Origin: Clostridia bacterium
GTDB lineage: Bacteria; Bacillota; Clostridia; Oscillospirales; Acutalibacteraceae
DNA: 64,000 nucleotides
Assembly: GCA_017468425.1 (NCBI GenBank)
Contig: JAFUIO010000013.1
Span: forward strand, 26,618-90,617
Reading direction: 5' to 3'
Below the pieces are notes generated by a model. It made no database searches. It saw nothing but the letters and a program-made list of their open reading frames with translations, and had not been told where the DNA came from. Positions 1 to 8,114 of this stretch are shown piece by piece (position 1 is the stretch's first letter; each line of letters starts with the position of its first letter). Both the position numbers and the translations under genes were made by a program.

Positions 1-309
1 AAAATGTGGAGAACCGTAATGTATATGCACGGTCATCTTGGTGTGAGATATTTTCGGCTTAAGAATTTCTCTGATGCTCTTGAGAATTTCAGGACTATGG
101 CTGAACTTGCACTTAAGTTTGATTCAATGGACAGAATTACAACAATGCACTCCGTAATGTTTGAGGGAAAAGAATTTGACAAACACACTCTCGGCTCAAC
201 TTACATCGCAAAAAGTCAGATAAAACATCTGCTTTTAAACAAATATCCCCTTTCAGAGGAATTCAAAGAAAAAGACGAATTCAAAGAAATTATAAAAATG
301 CTTGACTAA
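1..309 (+). CDS. C-terminal part of a TPR-type helix-turn-helix regulator (partial)
   Basis: The reading frame is open from base 1 and ends at a TAA at 307-309, so this is the 3' end of a gene that starts outside the window; the Met at base 4 need not be a start. The last ~100 residues are helical, with an alternating hydrophobic/charged pattern like the final tetratricopeptide repeats that follow the XRE DNA-binding domain in many Clostridia regulators (for example the stretch around KNFSDALENFRTMAELALKF). The family assignment comes from recognising this C-terminal type only; the DNA-binding domain is not visible. It is followed directly by a strong bidirectional hairpin, so it is the last gene of its unit. 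Confidence 0.5.
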   Translation, partial: KMWRTVMYMHGHLGVRYFRLKNFSDALENFRTMAELALKFDSMDRITTMHSVMFEGKEFDKHTLGSTYIAKSQIKHLLLNKYPLSEEFKEKDEFKEIIKMLD

Positions 310-316
310 AAAAACA

Positions 317-345
317 GCGACAGAAGTATAAATTACTTCTGTCGC
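317..345. terminator. bidirectional terminator between convergent genes
   Basis: A perfect 12-bp inverted repeat (317-328 and 334-345, arm GCGACAGAAGTA) has a 5-nt loop, with an A run to its left that serves as the U tract for the minus strand. It sits between the plus-strand partial gene and the minus-strand operon that ends at 354, and can serve both. Confidence 0.85.
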
Positions 346-353
346 TTATCAGT

Positions 354-1391
354 TTATTCCGAAAGGAAATCAAATGCAAGTTTACCGCTTACAGAATGCT
401 TGCCGTCGAAAACATCAATAATCAGGTTTTCTTCTGCGCCTGCAAGGGCATAAATTTTCTTGATTTTTTCGTGTGCTTTCCTGCTTGCTTCAAAGGGGAA
501 AAGCTTATCTTTTCTGCCCGATTCAATCAATAATTTCCTTGGTGAAAGACTTGACGCAAAATCGTATATTTCACCAACAGATAAAATATTCGGAATATAG
601 TTATCAGGGCAATGCCATAAAGACAGAATACTGTCACGGAATGTATTTACATATCCGCTGACAACTGTTTTCTTAAACCTTTCATCAAGCACTGACGCGT
701 AAAGTGCAGTAAGTCCACCGCCTGAAATACCCATGCAGGAAAGCTTATCTTTGTCTACATTTTCACATTTCAAAAGAATTTCTCCGCAGATAATCGCCTG
801 AAGAATTCGCATTGATGCGGTTGTAATTCCGTACGGCAGAAGATGATGTGAAAGCTCATCACACGAACTTATATAAAACGGTTTAATCAGGTCTTTTCCG
901 AGCCTTGCTTCACCGAATCCGAAAAGTTCAGGTGAAATAACAACAAGACCTCTTTTGGCAAGTTCATGGGCAAAACTTTTCTGGTAATTATCAAAATATC
1001 TGATACGCTTTTTCTTGCCTTTTTTGTTGATTGAAAGTATCTGCCTTACACCATACCCGTGTCCGCAAAGAGCAACCACGCCGCCTGCAGGAGAAGTTAT
1101 TTTTTTCGGTTTTGAAATATACACAAGCATTTTCAGTGCTGAATTAATCTGAACACTGCATTTTTCAAGTGTATATGTTCCGAAATCGACACTGTCCCCT
1201 GCCTTTTCAAGACGAAAATCAGAATTTACTTCAATTTTGTCAAGGCAGAAAATTTCTTTTGCAGATGCGCGGATTTCGCTGTTAATTTTCAGAACATCTT
1301 CTTTTGTTTCAGCGAATTCATATGGGTCTTTATAGTTTTTTTCATAAAGCTCCGCCATAAATTTATCAGGAGAATAAGGACTTGTTTTCAT
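354..1391 (-). CDS. alpha/beta hydrolase, acetyl-xylan-esterase / dienelactone-hydrolase-like
   Basis: A 345-residue cytoplasmic protein without a signal peptide. The nucleophile elbow is visible as GISGGG in the middle of the protein, preceded by a lid-like region with GHGYGVRQ; the later ESGRKDKLFPF segment supplies a plausible catalytic Asp and the DGKHSVSG segment the catalytic His, giving a Ser-Asp-His triad. Length and arrangement fit the Abhydrolase_7 / acetyl esterase group that removes acyl groups from sugars or other small esters. It is the last gene of a six-gene minus-strand operon, 15 nt after the GH3 gene, with a clear GGAGG site before its ATG. In context it probably removes an ester decoration from the operon's substrate. 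The substrate itself cannot be read from the sequence. Confidence 0.72.
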   Translation of the reverse strand: MKTSPYSPDKFMAELYEKNYKDPYEFAETKEDVLKINSEIRASAKEIFCLDKIEVNSDFRLEKAGDSVDFGTYTLEKCSVQINSALKMLVYISKPKKITSPAGGVVALCGHGYGVRQILSINKKGKKKRIRYFDNYQKSFAHELAKRGLVVISPELFGFGEARLGKDLIKPFYISSCDELSHHLLPYGITTASMRILQAIICGEILLKCENVDKDKLSCMGISGGGLTALYASVLDERFKKTVVSGYVNTFRDSILSLWHCPDNYIPNILSVGEIYDFASSLSPRKLLIESGRKDKLFPFEASRKAHEKIKKIYALAGAEENLIIDVFDGKHSVSGKLAFDFLSE

Positions 1392-1405
1392 TTTTTCCTC
1401 CGTTA

Positions 1406-3475
1406 TCAGAAAGTAACTGTACCTGCACTTATAATATTATCACTGCTGTTACCAACAAAAATCTCGTATTCTTTGTCAAGGCTCCATTCACCGTTTTCAG
1501 GATTATAGAACCTGATATCGTCAGTTTCAACTTTAATTTCTGCTGTAACTTTTCCGCCTTTTTCAACTTTAACGCGTTTAAAGCCTTTGAGAAGCTTTAC
1601 GGGGCGATCAGTTTCTGTATTCTTGCTTGAAACATAAACCTGAATTACTTCATCACCGCAGAAATCGCCTTTGTTTACAACATCGGCACAAACAGTTATT
1701 TCATTTCCCTCAACTTCACATACGGGATTTTCCACTTCAAAATCAGTATAAGAAAGTCCGTAACCAAAAGCAAAATGAGGCTTGATATTTTTCTTATCAA
1801 ACAATGTATAACCGTGATAATAACCGTAGTCAATATTCTTTTCTTCACTGCCGATATGCAGGAATGACGGATAATCTTTTTCATTTTCAGCTATTGTAAA
1901 GGGAAGCTTACCACCGGGGTTAACATCACCGCTTAAAACATCTGCGAGTGCATTTCCCCCTTCAATTCCGCTGTAGAAAGACATAACAATACTGTCTGCG
2001 CAATCAATCCACTCTTTTATTACATAGGCACTTCCGCCCATAATATTGACAATCAGTTTTTTACCGAGCTTTGAAAGTTCTTTAATAAGATTTACATCTT
2101 CTTCGGGAATTCTCAAATCAACTCTGTCACCGCCTGAGCCTTTCGGCTTTTTCTTGACATTGCCCATATTGACAAGAAATTCACCTTCCTGCAACCAGTC
2201 ACTGCCGACACACACAACAATATATTCGCACTGCGAAGAAACTTCTTTTGCTTTTTTTGTATCGCAGCCGTTATAGAGCAGAACATTTTCTTCGCCGAAT
2301 CTGTTTTTCATTCCTTCAAAAGGAGTAATTGCATATGGGCTGAAAACATTGCTGCTGCCGTGGTCGCCTGTGTTTCTTTTATTTGCATATCTGCCTACAA
2401 CTGCAATTTTCTTGTTTTCCTTCAAAGGTAAAGTTTTGTTTTCGTTTTTAAGGAGTACCATACCTTTTCCTGCAACTTCACGCGCAAGAGCAATATGTTC
2501 TTCCGAAAGAATAACACTTTCAGGTTCTTCTTTGTAATCAGGCAGAATTTTAATCAGGCTTTTCAGAACTCTGCTTACCGCAAGGTCAATATCGCTTTCT
2601 GTAATTTCGCCCTTTTTAAGCTTATATCCGAGCAGAGAATAGCGAAAAGTGTATGGCATTTCAACATCCATTCCTGATTTCAGACTTCTTGCGGCATCGT
2701 AAATACCGAAGAAGAAATCGGAAAGTGCAAAGCCTTCAAAGTGCCATTTATTTCTTAAAATATCAGTAAGTAATTTTTCATTTTCGCAGCAATAGGTACC
2801 GTTTACTCTATTGTAAGCACCCATAATTGACATTGCACCTGCATCAATACATTTTTTGAAATGGGGAAGATAAACTTCATGAAGTGTTCTTTCATCTGCT
2901 ATTGCATTAACGCTGAAACGCAAGTCCTCGATACTGTTGAGTGCGTAGTGCTTGGGACAGGCAATAATGCCCCTTTCCTGCATGGCACGTGTGAGTGCAA
3001 CACCCATTTTACCGAGAAGGAACGGGTCTTCGCCATATGTTTCCTGTGCCCTTCCCCACATGGGATTACGCAATAAATTAATGCAGATTCCTGCAAAAAG
3101 GTTTGCACCGCCTGCAGATGCTTCACGAGCAAAAGCCTTGCCTACGCGGTATTCAAGTTCATCATTAAATGCAGCACCGCGAAGCATTGATACGGGGAAA
3201 CAAGTGCTTTTTCCGAGAACAATTCCGCGAGGACCGTCTGTAAATAATACGGGCGGAATGTTAAGGCGTTTACATCCGCCTGCTGGATATGGCTCTGCAT
3301 TGTAAAACCTGCCGTTTTTCAGAAAGTTTTTTACAGTAATACCCATTGCACGGCCGCGGAGCATTCTTATTTTCTCCTTAAGTGTCATCTGTGACACAAG
3401 GTCGTTTGAAAGCTTATCAAGATTTTCTGCAGTGGGATTATCTTTGTACTGTTTTGTAGCCTGAATAAAATCCAT
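1406..3475 (-). CDS. glycoside hydrolase family 3 (beta-glucosidase type)
   Basis: A 689-residue GH3 enzyme. The N-terminal TIM barrel contains the TDGPRG motif (~79-84), GRAQETYGEDP (~141-151), the KH pair (~175-176) and the nucleophile Asp in LSDFF (Asp ~253), where many family members have SDW. The second alpha/beta sandwich domain (~330-540) is followed by a fibronectin-III-like C-terminal domain (VCADVVNKGDFCGDEVIQVY). There is no signal peptide, so it acts in the cytoplasm on an imported glycoside. It lies 19 nt after the isomerase-like gene and 14 nt before the esterase in one operon. GH3 enzymes of this architecture usually release terminal beta-linked glucose (also xylose or other sugars); linkage and aglycone are not determinable here. 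The operon's redox enzymes suggest the aglycone is then modified. Confidence 0.92.
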   Translation of the reverse strand: MDFIQATKQYKDNPTAENLDKLSNDLVSQMTLKEKIRMLRGRAMGITVKNFLKNGRFYNAEPYPAGGCKRLNIPPVLFTDGPRGIVLGKSTCFPVSMLRGAAFNDELEYRVGKAFAREASAGGANLFAGICINLLRNPMWGRAQETYGEDPFLLGKMGVALTRAMQERGIIACPKHYALNSIEDLRFSVNAIADERTLHEVYLPHFKKCIDAGAMSIMGAYNRVNGTYCCENEKLLTDILRNKWHFEGFALSDFFFGIYDAARSLKSGMDVEMPYTFRYSLLGYKLKKGEITESDIDLAVSRVLKSLIKILPDYKEEPESVILSEEHIALAREVAGKGMVLLKNENKTLPLKENKKIAVVGRYANKRNTGDHGSSNVFSPYAITPFEGMKNRFGEENVLLYNGCDTKKAKEVSSQCEYIVVCVGSDWLQEGEFLVNMGNVKKKPKGSGGDRVDLRIPEEDVNLIKELSKLGKKLIVNIMGGSAYVIKEWIDCADSIVMSFYSGIEGGNALADVLSGDVNPGGKLPFTIAENEKDYPSFLHIGSEEKNIDYGYYHGYTLFDKKNIKPHFAFGYGLSYTDFEVENPVCEVEGNEITVCADVVNKGDFCGDEVIQVYVSSKNTETDRPVKLLKGFKRVKVEKGGKVTAEIKVETDDIRFYNPENGEWSLDKEYEIFVGNSSDNIISAGTVTF

Positions 3476-3494
3476 TTAAAAGCAATCCTTTCCC

Positions 3495-4238
3495 TTAAAG
3501 TTTTTTCAGTTTTTTGACATCTCTCATAAGACATTTTTCATCGGAGAAGAAAGTAAACTCAATCATAACGATTCCGTCAAAACCCTTTTCTCTTAACTTA
3601 CCGATAACCATATCAATATACCTTTTATCTTTTTTTGCAAAAAGCTGTTCTTTAAAAAGGTCACGATATGACACGTGAACATTTTCTATAAAATCAAAGT
3701 TTTTCTCAATTCTGTCAAGGTCATATTCCTTTTTCTGATACCGCGACTGAAAATATGTAGTGAAATTATCTCTCTGCAAATCTTCTTTGAATTTTAGAAA
3801 AGCATATGTGTTATTGTTGAATGTATTATCGTGACATTCTGCTGAAATATTAAGATTATATTCACGTGCAATATCACACATTGTTTTTGCATCATTCAAC
3901 AGATTCTCATATTCATTTTTGTCGGTTTCTTCGCTGTTTTTTGTTCCAAGCCATACACGCACAGAAGAAGCCGACATCTCTCTGGCAATAGCACATATTT
4001 GCCGCCACTCATCTTTTTTGTTACTGCCCACTCTGTAGTAACTTCCGTATGAACTGATTTTTATATCTGAATCAGTGCAGAGTTTCAGGGCTTTTTTTGC
4101 GTCTTCTATGCTTTTAACGTGAACATCTGCACCCCATTCTATATAGGAAATGCCTGCCCTCTTGGCAATGTCAACAACTTCTTCTACGGTTTTATTTCTG
4201 AAAGTCACACTTGCAAGACCGATTTTCAAATTGCTCAT
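3495..4238 (-). CDS. sugar phosphate isomerase/epimerase-like TIM-barrel protein
   Basis: A 247-residue member of the xylose-isomerase-like TIM-barrel superfamily (AP endonuclease family 2 fold). Characteristic strands are seen at the start (KIGLASVTFRNKTVEEVVDIAKRAG), the EWGADVH segment after strand 2, AECHDNTFNNNTY in the middle and a C-terminal GFDGIVMIEF with the usual metal-binding acid. It starts at an ATG with AAGGTGA upstream and follows the flavoprotein gene by 21 nt. Members act as ketose/aldose isomerases or epimerases, as inosose-type enzymes, and as the catalytic subunit of C-glycoside deglycosidases acting on 3-oxo-glycosides. The last is attractive beside oxidoreductases, but the small partner subunit expected for it is not in this window. 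Confidence 0.75.
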   Translation of the reverse strand: MSNLKIGLASVTFRNKTVEEVVDIAKRAGISYIEWGADVHVKSIEDAKKALKLCTDSDIKISSYGSYYRVGSNKKDEWRQICAIAREMSASSVRVWLGTKNSEETDKNEYENLLNDAKTMCDIAREYNLNISAECHDNTFNNNTYAFLKFKEDLQRDNFTTYFQSRYQKKEYDLDRIEKNFDFIENVHVSYRDLFKEQLFAKKDKRYIDMVIGKLREKGFDGIVMIEFTFFSDEKCLMRDVKKLKKL

Positions 4239-4259
4239 ATAATCACCTTATAATAATTT

Positions 4260-6041
4260 TCATTTGCATTCTGCCAGATACTTTTCAAAAGGCTCATCAG
4301 AAACAGGAACTGCACTGACTTCTTCAAATCTTACACCTGCATTATTGCTGATTGTAAGATATTTTCTCATTTCAGGGTTTTCCACCTTGATTTCGCCGTT
4401 TTCTTTGAAAACTGCACCGCCTCTGCTGCCTGTTACGGGCATTTCGTTTATAATTGCCGTAAGCAGTGCTTCTGCCGATAGGAGCATATCCTTATCGTAA
4501 AAATAAGAGGAAATGCTTTTATGCTTTGCAGGATAATTTTTGAGTATACCACTGACTTCTGAAAGAAGTTTTTCACATTCTTCCTTATCTCTTAAAAATG
4601 CAGCACACGTGCTCATTTTTCTTTTTATGAAGCTGTAATCTGTATTGTCATCTTTTGTGAAATTTTCAGAAAGAGTCTGAAGTTCATCGGTTACTTTTGC
4701 AAAGGAAATATTATAATCAGTTATCTGCTTTTTATTCTTAATATGCCTTGCACACATCAGGCCGCCTACCTGCGTATCGTTAAGTGCAGAGCCGCCCGGT
4801 CTTACAAGTCCGAAAGAGCCTGTCGCTTCACCGATTACGTACAGATTTTCAACACACGATTCATAGTTACAGTCGGTATAAACACCGCCGTTATTATGCT
4901 GTGCACAAACTGCAATTCTCAATTTGTCTTTATGCAAATCGATGCCCTGATTCATATAAACATCAATAGCTTTTGAGTTGAGTTTTTCAAGACGAGCAAT
5001 CGGTATATCTGCCACACTGTCAGTTTTAATCAGATATTCTCTGCCTTCGGCAAATAAATTTTCAAAACTGTAATCCGCAGAATTTTTTGTATAATCAAGA
5101 TATACGCGTCTTCCAAGTTTAATCTGCTCGTAAACAGCAATGTCCACCCCGGAAGACTCGTTCATTCTGCCAAAACTGAAAGGCCATTGATAACCTTTCA
5201 GAAAAACATAATCATTTGCCTTTTCACCTAATGCTTCTGCAAGAAATTCATATTCATTTCCGTCTTCATCAATGCTGACAAAACGCGGAATTACCTGCAT
5301 AAAACTGCCTGAAACATTCCAGCGGAAATCAATTGACGACATACCGTATTGCCATTGTGAAAAATTGCAGAGATTTACACCTGCATCAAGCAAAACACCT
5401 GTCATTCCGTGCTGTGATTCAGGAAATACAGAATGCTCATATATACACGCAGGGGCACCTGTTGCAGCAATTACATTTTTGGCTTCAATTATCTCAAAAC
5501 TTTCTGTTTCTTTGTTGAGCACCGCAACACCGTAAGCCTTATTATTTCCTGTTATAATTTTAATAACCTGCCTGTTATCAAGCAAAGGAGTTTTGTTTGA
5601 GAAAAGCACTTTTTCTTCAAGCTTTTCGGTCATAATTTTTGATGTAAGCGGACCTACGGAAGTTGCACGGCAAGTGTCATCGTGGTCAGTTTTGTAGCCG
5701 GGAAAACTGCCGTATGAGTCGCGGGGAAAATTAACTCCGTATTCATACAGACGCATAAAACATCTTAAACTGTTAACAGCCTGAATATATGCCTTCACAC
5801 CGTCAGTTGACCCGCCTGCAAACAAATCTTCCGCCATTTTCCCGGGACTGTCCTGAGAAAAACCGTCAAGCGAAAGTTTGTAGTAGGTCTGCTTGTCACT
5901 TCCTGTGTTGCGTGAAGTGCCCCAGAATCTGTTTTCAGTTATTACTGCAATATCTTTTATATTCTCTTTATAAAGCCAGTCAGCAGCACTGTAAGCCGCA
6001 GCACCGCTGCCGATAATTATTGCATCATATATCTTTCTCAT
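4260..6041 (-). CDS. FAD-dependent oxidoreductase, fumarate reductase / SdhA-like flavoprotein
   Basis: A 593-residue soluble flavoprotein. The FAD-binding Rossmann motif IIGSGAAAYSAADWL lies at residues 9-23, a second FAD contact is in NVIAATGA, and the C-terminal FAD motif is ENLYVIGEATGSFGLVRPGGSALNDTQVGG split over two short stretches. The AQHNNGGVY segment occupies the position where fumarate reductases carry their substrate-binding His and Gly. No heme-binding or secretion signal is seen, so its electrons probably come from a soluble partner such as the neighbouring OYE protein or NADH. The ATG overlaps the stop of the SDR gene (ATGA), which implies translational coupling. Related gut enzymes reduce enoate-type or steroid-like substrates; the actual substrate is unknown. 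Confidence 0.85.
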   Translation of the reverse strand: MRKIYDAIIIGSGAAAYSAADWLYKENIKDIAVITENRFWGTSRNTGSDKQTYYKLSLDGFSQDSPGKMAEDLFAGGSTDGVKAYIQAVNSLRCFMRLYEYGVNFPRDSYGSFPGYKTDHDDTCRATSVGPLTSKIMTEKLEEKVLFSNKTPLLDNRQVIKIITGNNKAYGVAVLNKETESFEIIEAKNVIAATGAPACIYEHSVFPESQHGMTGVLLDAGVNLCNFSQWQYGMSSIDFRWNVSGSFMQVIPRFVSIDEDGNEYEFLAEALGEKANDYVFLKGYQWPFSFGRMNESSGVDIAVYEQIKLGRRVYLDYTKNSADYSFENLFAEGREYLIKTDSVADIPIARLEKLNSKAIDVYMNQGIDLHKDKLRIAVCAQHNNGGVYTDCNYESCVENLYVIGEATGSFGLVRPGGSALNDTQVGGLMCARHIKNKKQITDYNISFAKVTDELQTLSENFTKDDNTDYSFIKRKMSTCAAFLRDKEECEKLLSEVSGILKNYPAKHKSISSYFYDKDMLLSAEALLTAIINEMPVTGSRGGAVFKENGEIKVENPEMRKYLTISNNAGVRFEEVSAVPVSDEPFEKYLAECK

Positions 6042-6775
6042 AAAATTCTCACATTAAATCCGCCGTCACAGTCAATTACCGTACCGGTGCAAAAATCAAA
6101 GTTACCGTCTGCGATTGAAGAAACGCACTTTGATATGTCCTCAGGCTTACCCATTCTTTTTATAGGTGTTATGCCCTCGCTTATTAATTTTTCGTATTTT
6201 TCTTTCACTTTGGCAGTCATATCCGTTTCAATAATGCCGGGTCTTATTTCAAGCACACTTACACCGTATTCGGCAAGACGGGCTGCAAAAAGCTTTGTAA
6301 TCATCGAAATACCTGCTTTTGAAATGCAGTATTCTCCCCTGTTAACGGATGCAGTGTAAGCCGACATTGAAGAAATATTCACAATACGCGATTTTTCATT
6401 CTTTGTAAGCAAAGGAACAAAACTCTGTGTTACAAAAAATGTGCCTTTAAGATTTATGTTGAGAAGATAATCAAAATCTTCTCTTGAAATTTCAAGAATA
6501 TCTTTTCTTTCACGCGGTGCAACACCTGCGTTATTTACAAGCAAATCAATTTTACCGAATTTTTCTTCAGTAAAAGAAACGAGTTTTTTCACATCTTCTT
6601 CATCTGAAATATCAACGGGGATAAAATTGACTTTTCCGGGAAATTTATCACGTAATTCACCAATCTGTTCTGATTCTTTCCTCGCTGTCAGAACAACATC
6701 AAAACCTTTTTTTAAAAGTTCTTCAGCAATTCCCTTGCCGATTCCCCTGCTTGAACCTGTAACAACTGCGACCAT
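6038..6775 (-). CDS. short-chain dehydrogenase/reductase (SDR family)
   Basis: A 245-residue classical SDR. The cofactor motif TGSSRGIG is at residues 6-13, NNAG with its surrounding LLVNNAGVAP is near residue 85, the catalytic Ser lies in IVNISSMSAY, and the YCISK Tyr-x-x-x-Lys motif is complete; the C-terminal CDGGF is typical. It resembles 3-oxoacyl-ACP reductase (FabG)-like and hydroxysteroid-dehydrogenase-like SDRs. Its place between an OYE reductase and a flavoprotein argues for small-molecule redox chemistry rather than fatty acid synthesis, since no other fab gene is near. The start is supported by GAGGTGAG just upstream; the gene begins 4 nt after the OYE stop and overlaps the following gene by 4 nt. 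Confidence 0.9.
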   Translation of the reverse strand: MVAVVTGSSRGIGKGIAEELLKKGFDVVLTARKESEQIGELRDKFPGKVNFIPVDISDEEDVKKLVSFTEEKFGKIDLLVNNAGVAPRERKDILEISREDFDYLLNINLKGTFFVTQSFVPLLTKNEKSRIVNISSMSAYTASVNRGEYCISKAGISMITKLFAARLAEYGVSVLEIRPGIIETDMTAKVKEKYEKLISEGITPIKRMGKPEDISKCVSSIADGNFDFCTGTVIDCDGGFNVRIL

Positions 6776-6779
6776 ATTC

Positions 6780-7994
6780 TCACCTCTTCAAAACGTGTTT
6801 CTGATAATAAGGCATATACGTTTCTGTATCTCTCACGGGGCATCCCGCCACAGAAGCATTACGCATAAGCTCCGAACATTTACTGCACTTAAGGCAGACT
6901 TTACTTTTATCAAGTGAACCTTTTTCAAGATAATCATTATAAAAATCAGGATAAGCAAATGTCATTCTGCCGAAGCCTGCAAAATCAGCAACACCGTCTT
7001 CAATTATTCCGTTTGCATAATTAATTGCATTTTCCCCTTCAAAGCTTAAGCCCGACATTACAAGTTTAAGTTCAGGGAAAGCTTCATTCAGTTCCTTTGT
7101 AACGTTGCGTATTCTTTCAAGACCGATTTTCCCGTCTTCAGGTGCATTGATACAAGGTCTGTTTACGTGAGGAATAAGATAAGGGTTACCAAGGGTTATA
7201 TCAATAAACTCAATTCCCTTTTCCATAAGATTTTTAATTATAATTTTTGTTTCGGTAAGGTCAATTTCGTTATTTTCGTTTACTCCGTAGCCGTAGGGAT
7301 AAGGGAAACAGTCACAGGCATTGAACCTTGTTGTTACAAAAACTTTGTCGCTGACACTGTTTTTAACACTGTCAATACATTCAAAATAAAGCCTTGTTCT
7401 GTTTTCGAGACTTCCTCCGTAAATGCCGTCGCGATTGAAAGCACTGAGCATTTCATTGAAAAGATATCCGTGGCAGCACTTGACATCAATACCGTCAAAT
7501 CCCACTTCTTCCGCAAGACGTGCAGCAGAAGCGTATTTTTGCGGAATTGAACTTAAATATTCATCATCTGCAACAATATACGGCTGATTTTCCTTGCCTA
7601 TTTCCCAATGCTCATTTCTGTAAGCAACTATAGGTGCAGGTGTGCCTTCGGGCTTACTGAATCGACCGCTATGAGTAAGCTGAACAATTATCAGCGGAGA
7701 AAAGCCATGTTTTTCAAGAGAAACCTTCCTCACTTCATCAAGAAGATTTCTGAAACTTTCTTTTGTTTTTTCGTTGAGAAAAAGCTGACGCGGATTTGCT
7801 CTGCCTTCATTACAGACAGCTGTAGCCTCAAACCAGATTATTCCCGCACCTGACTGAGCAAAGCGGAGATATCTTCTTCTTGTAAGCTCATCAACTGCAC
7901 CGTCGTGAGTGCCGTCGCAGCCTTCCATAGGCTGAAAAACAAGTCGGTTTCTGACTTCTCTGTTATAAATAATTGCAGGAGATTGAATGTTCAT
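6780..7994 (-). CDS. NADH:flavin oxidoreductase, Old Yellow Enzyme / 2,4-dienoyl-CoA reductase type, single-domain
   Basis: A 404-residue FMN TIM barrel, first gene of the operon. Visible landmarks are the N-terminal NRLVFQPMEG, VQLTHSGR (~104-111), the CCHGYL motif with His175 and Tyr177 that positions the substrate carbonyl, FNRDGIYGGSLENR, and the phosphate loop near GFGRMTFAYPDF. The C-terminus carries C367-x2-C370-x2-C373-x11-C385, the 4Fe-4S ligand pattern of 2,4-dienoyl-CoA reductase and BaiCD/BaiH-like enzymes, but the protein stops there and lacks the FAD/NAD(P) domains those carry. The cluster may therefore take electrons from a separate protein. The ATG at 7994 was preferred over an in-frame GTG at 8003, which would sit only about 3 nt from the AAAGGA site. 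Expected reaction: reduction of an activated C=C bond. Confidence 0.88.
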   Translation of the reverse strand: MNIQSPAIIYNREVRNRLVFQPMEGCDGTHDGAVDELTRRRYLRFAQSGAGIIWFEATAVCNEGRANPRQLFLNEKTKESFRNLLDEVRKVSLEKHGFSPLIIVQLTHSGRFSKPEGTPAPIVAYRNEHWEIGKENQPYIVADDEYLSSIPQKYASAARLAEEVGFDGIDVKCCHGYLFNEMLSAFNRDGIYGGSLENRTRLYFECIDSVKNSVSDKVFVTTRFNACDCFPYPYGYGVNENNEIDLTETKIIIKNLMEKGIEFIDITLGNPYLIPHVNRPCINAPEDGKIGLERIRNVTKELNEAFPELKLVMSGLSFEGENAINYANGIIEDGVADFAGFGRMTFAYPDFYNDYLEKGSLDKSKVCLKCSKCSELMRNASVAGCPVRDTETYMPYYQKHVLKR

Positions 7995-8030
7995 TTTCCG
8001 CACCAGTCCTTTAAAAAGTTATATACAAAA

Positions 8031-8059
8031 ATTTTACCACTTTTATAAACAATTTGCAA
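8031..8059 (-). promoter_or_regulatory. sigma-A promoter of the redox/GH3 operon
   Basis: On the minus strand TTGCAA (8054-8059), a 17-nt spacer and TAAAAT (8031-8036) lie about 40 nt upstream of the OYE start. It is back to back with the HAD promoter; the two -35 boxes are separated by 6 nt. Confidence 0.7.
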
Positions 8060-8065
8060 CAAAAG

Positions 8066-8094
8066 TTGAAATAAAATCAAGTGTATGTTATACT
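8066..8094 (+). promoter_or_regulatory. sigma-A promoter of the HAD hydrolase gene
   Basis: TTGAAA (8066-8071), 17-nt spacer, TATACT (8089-8094), 20 nt before the HAD start codon. Confidence 0.75.
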
Positions 8095-8114
8095 TTTCCG
8101 GGGTGAATTAATTT

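Noticed and set aside
4..309. Treating the first frame as a complete 101-residue gene
   Set aside because: The frame is open to the window edge and no ribosome site is visible; it reads as the C-terminal part of a longer protein.
2952..3305. Plus-strand open frame opposite the GH3 gene
   Set aside because: It lies wholly within the GH3 coding region, has no ribosome site and reads as the antisense of conserved GH3 residues.
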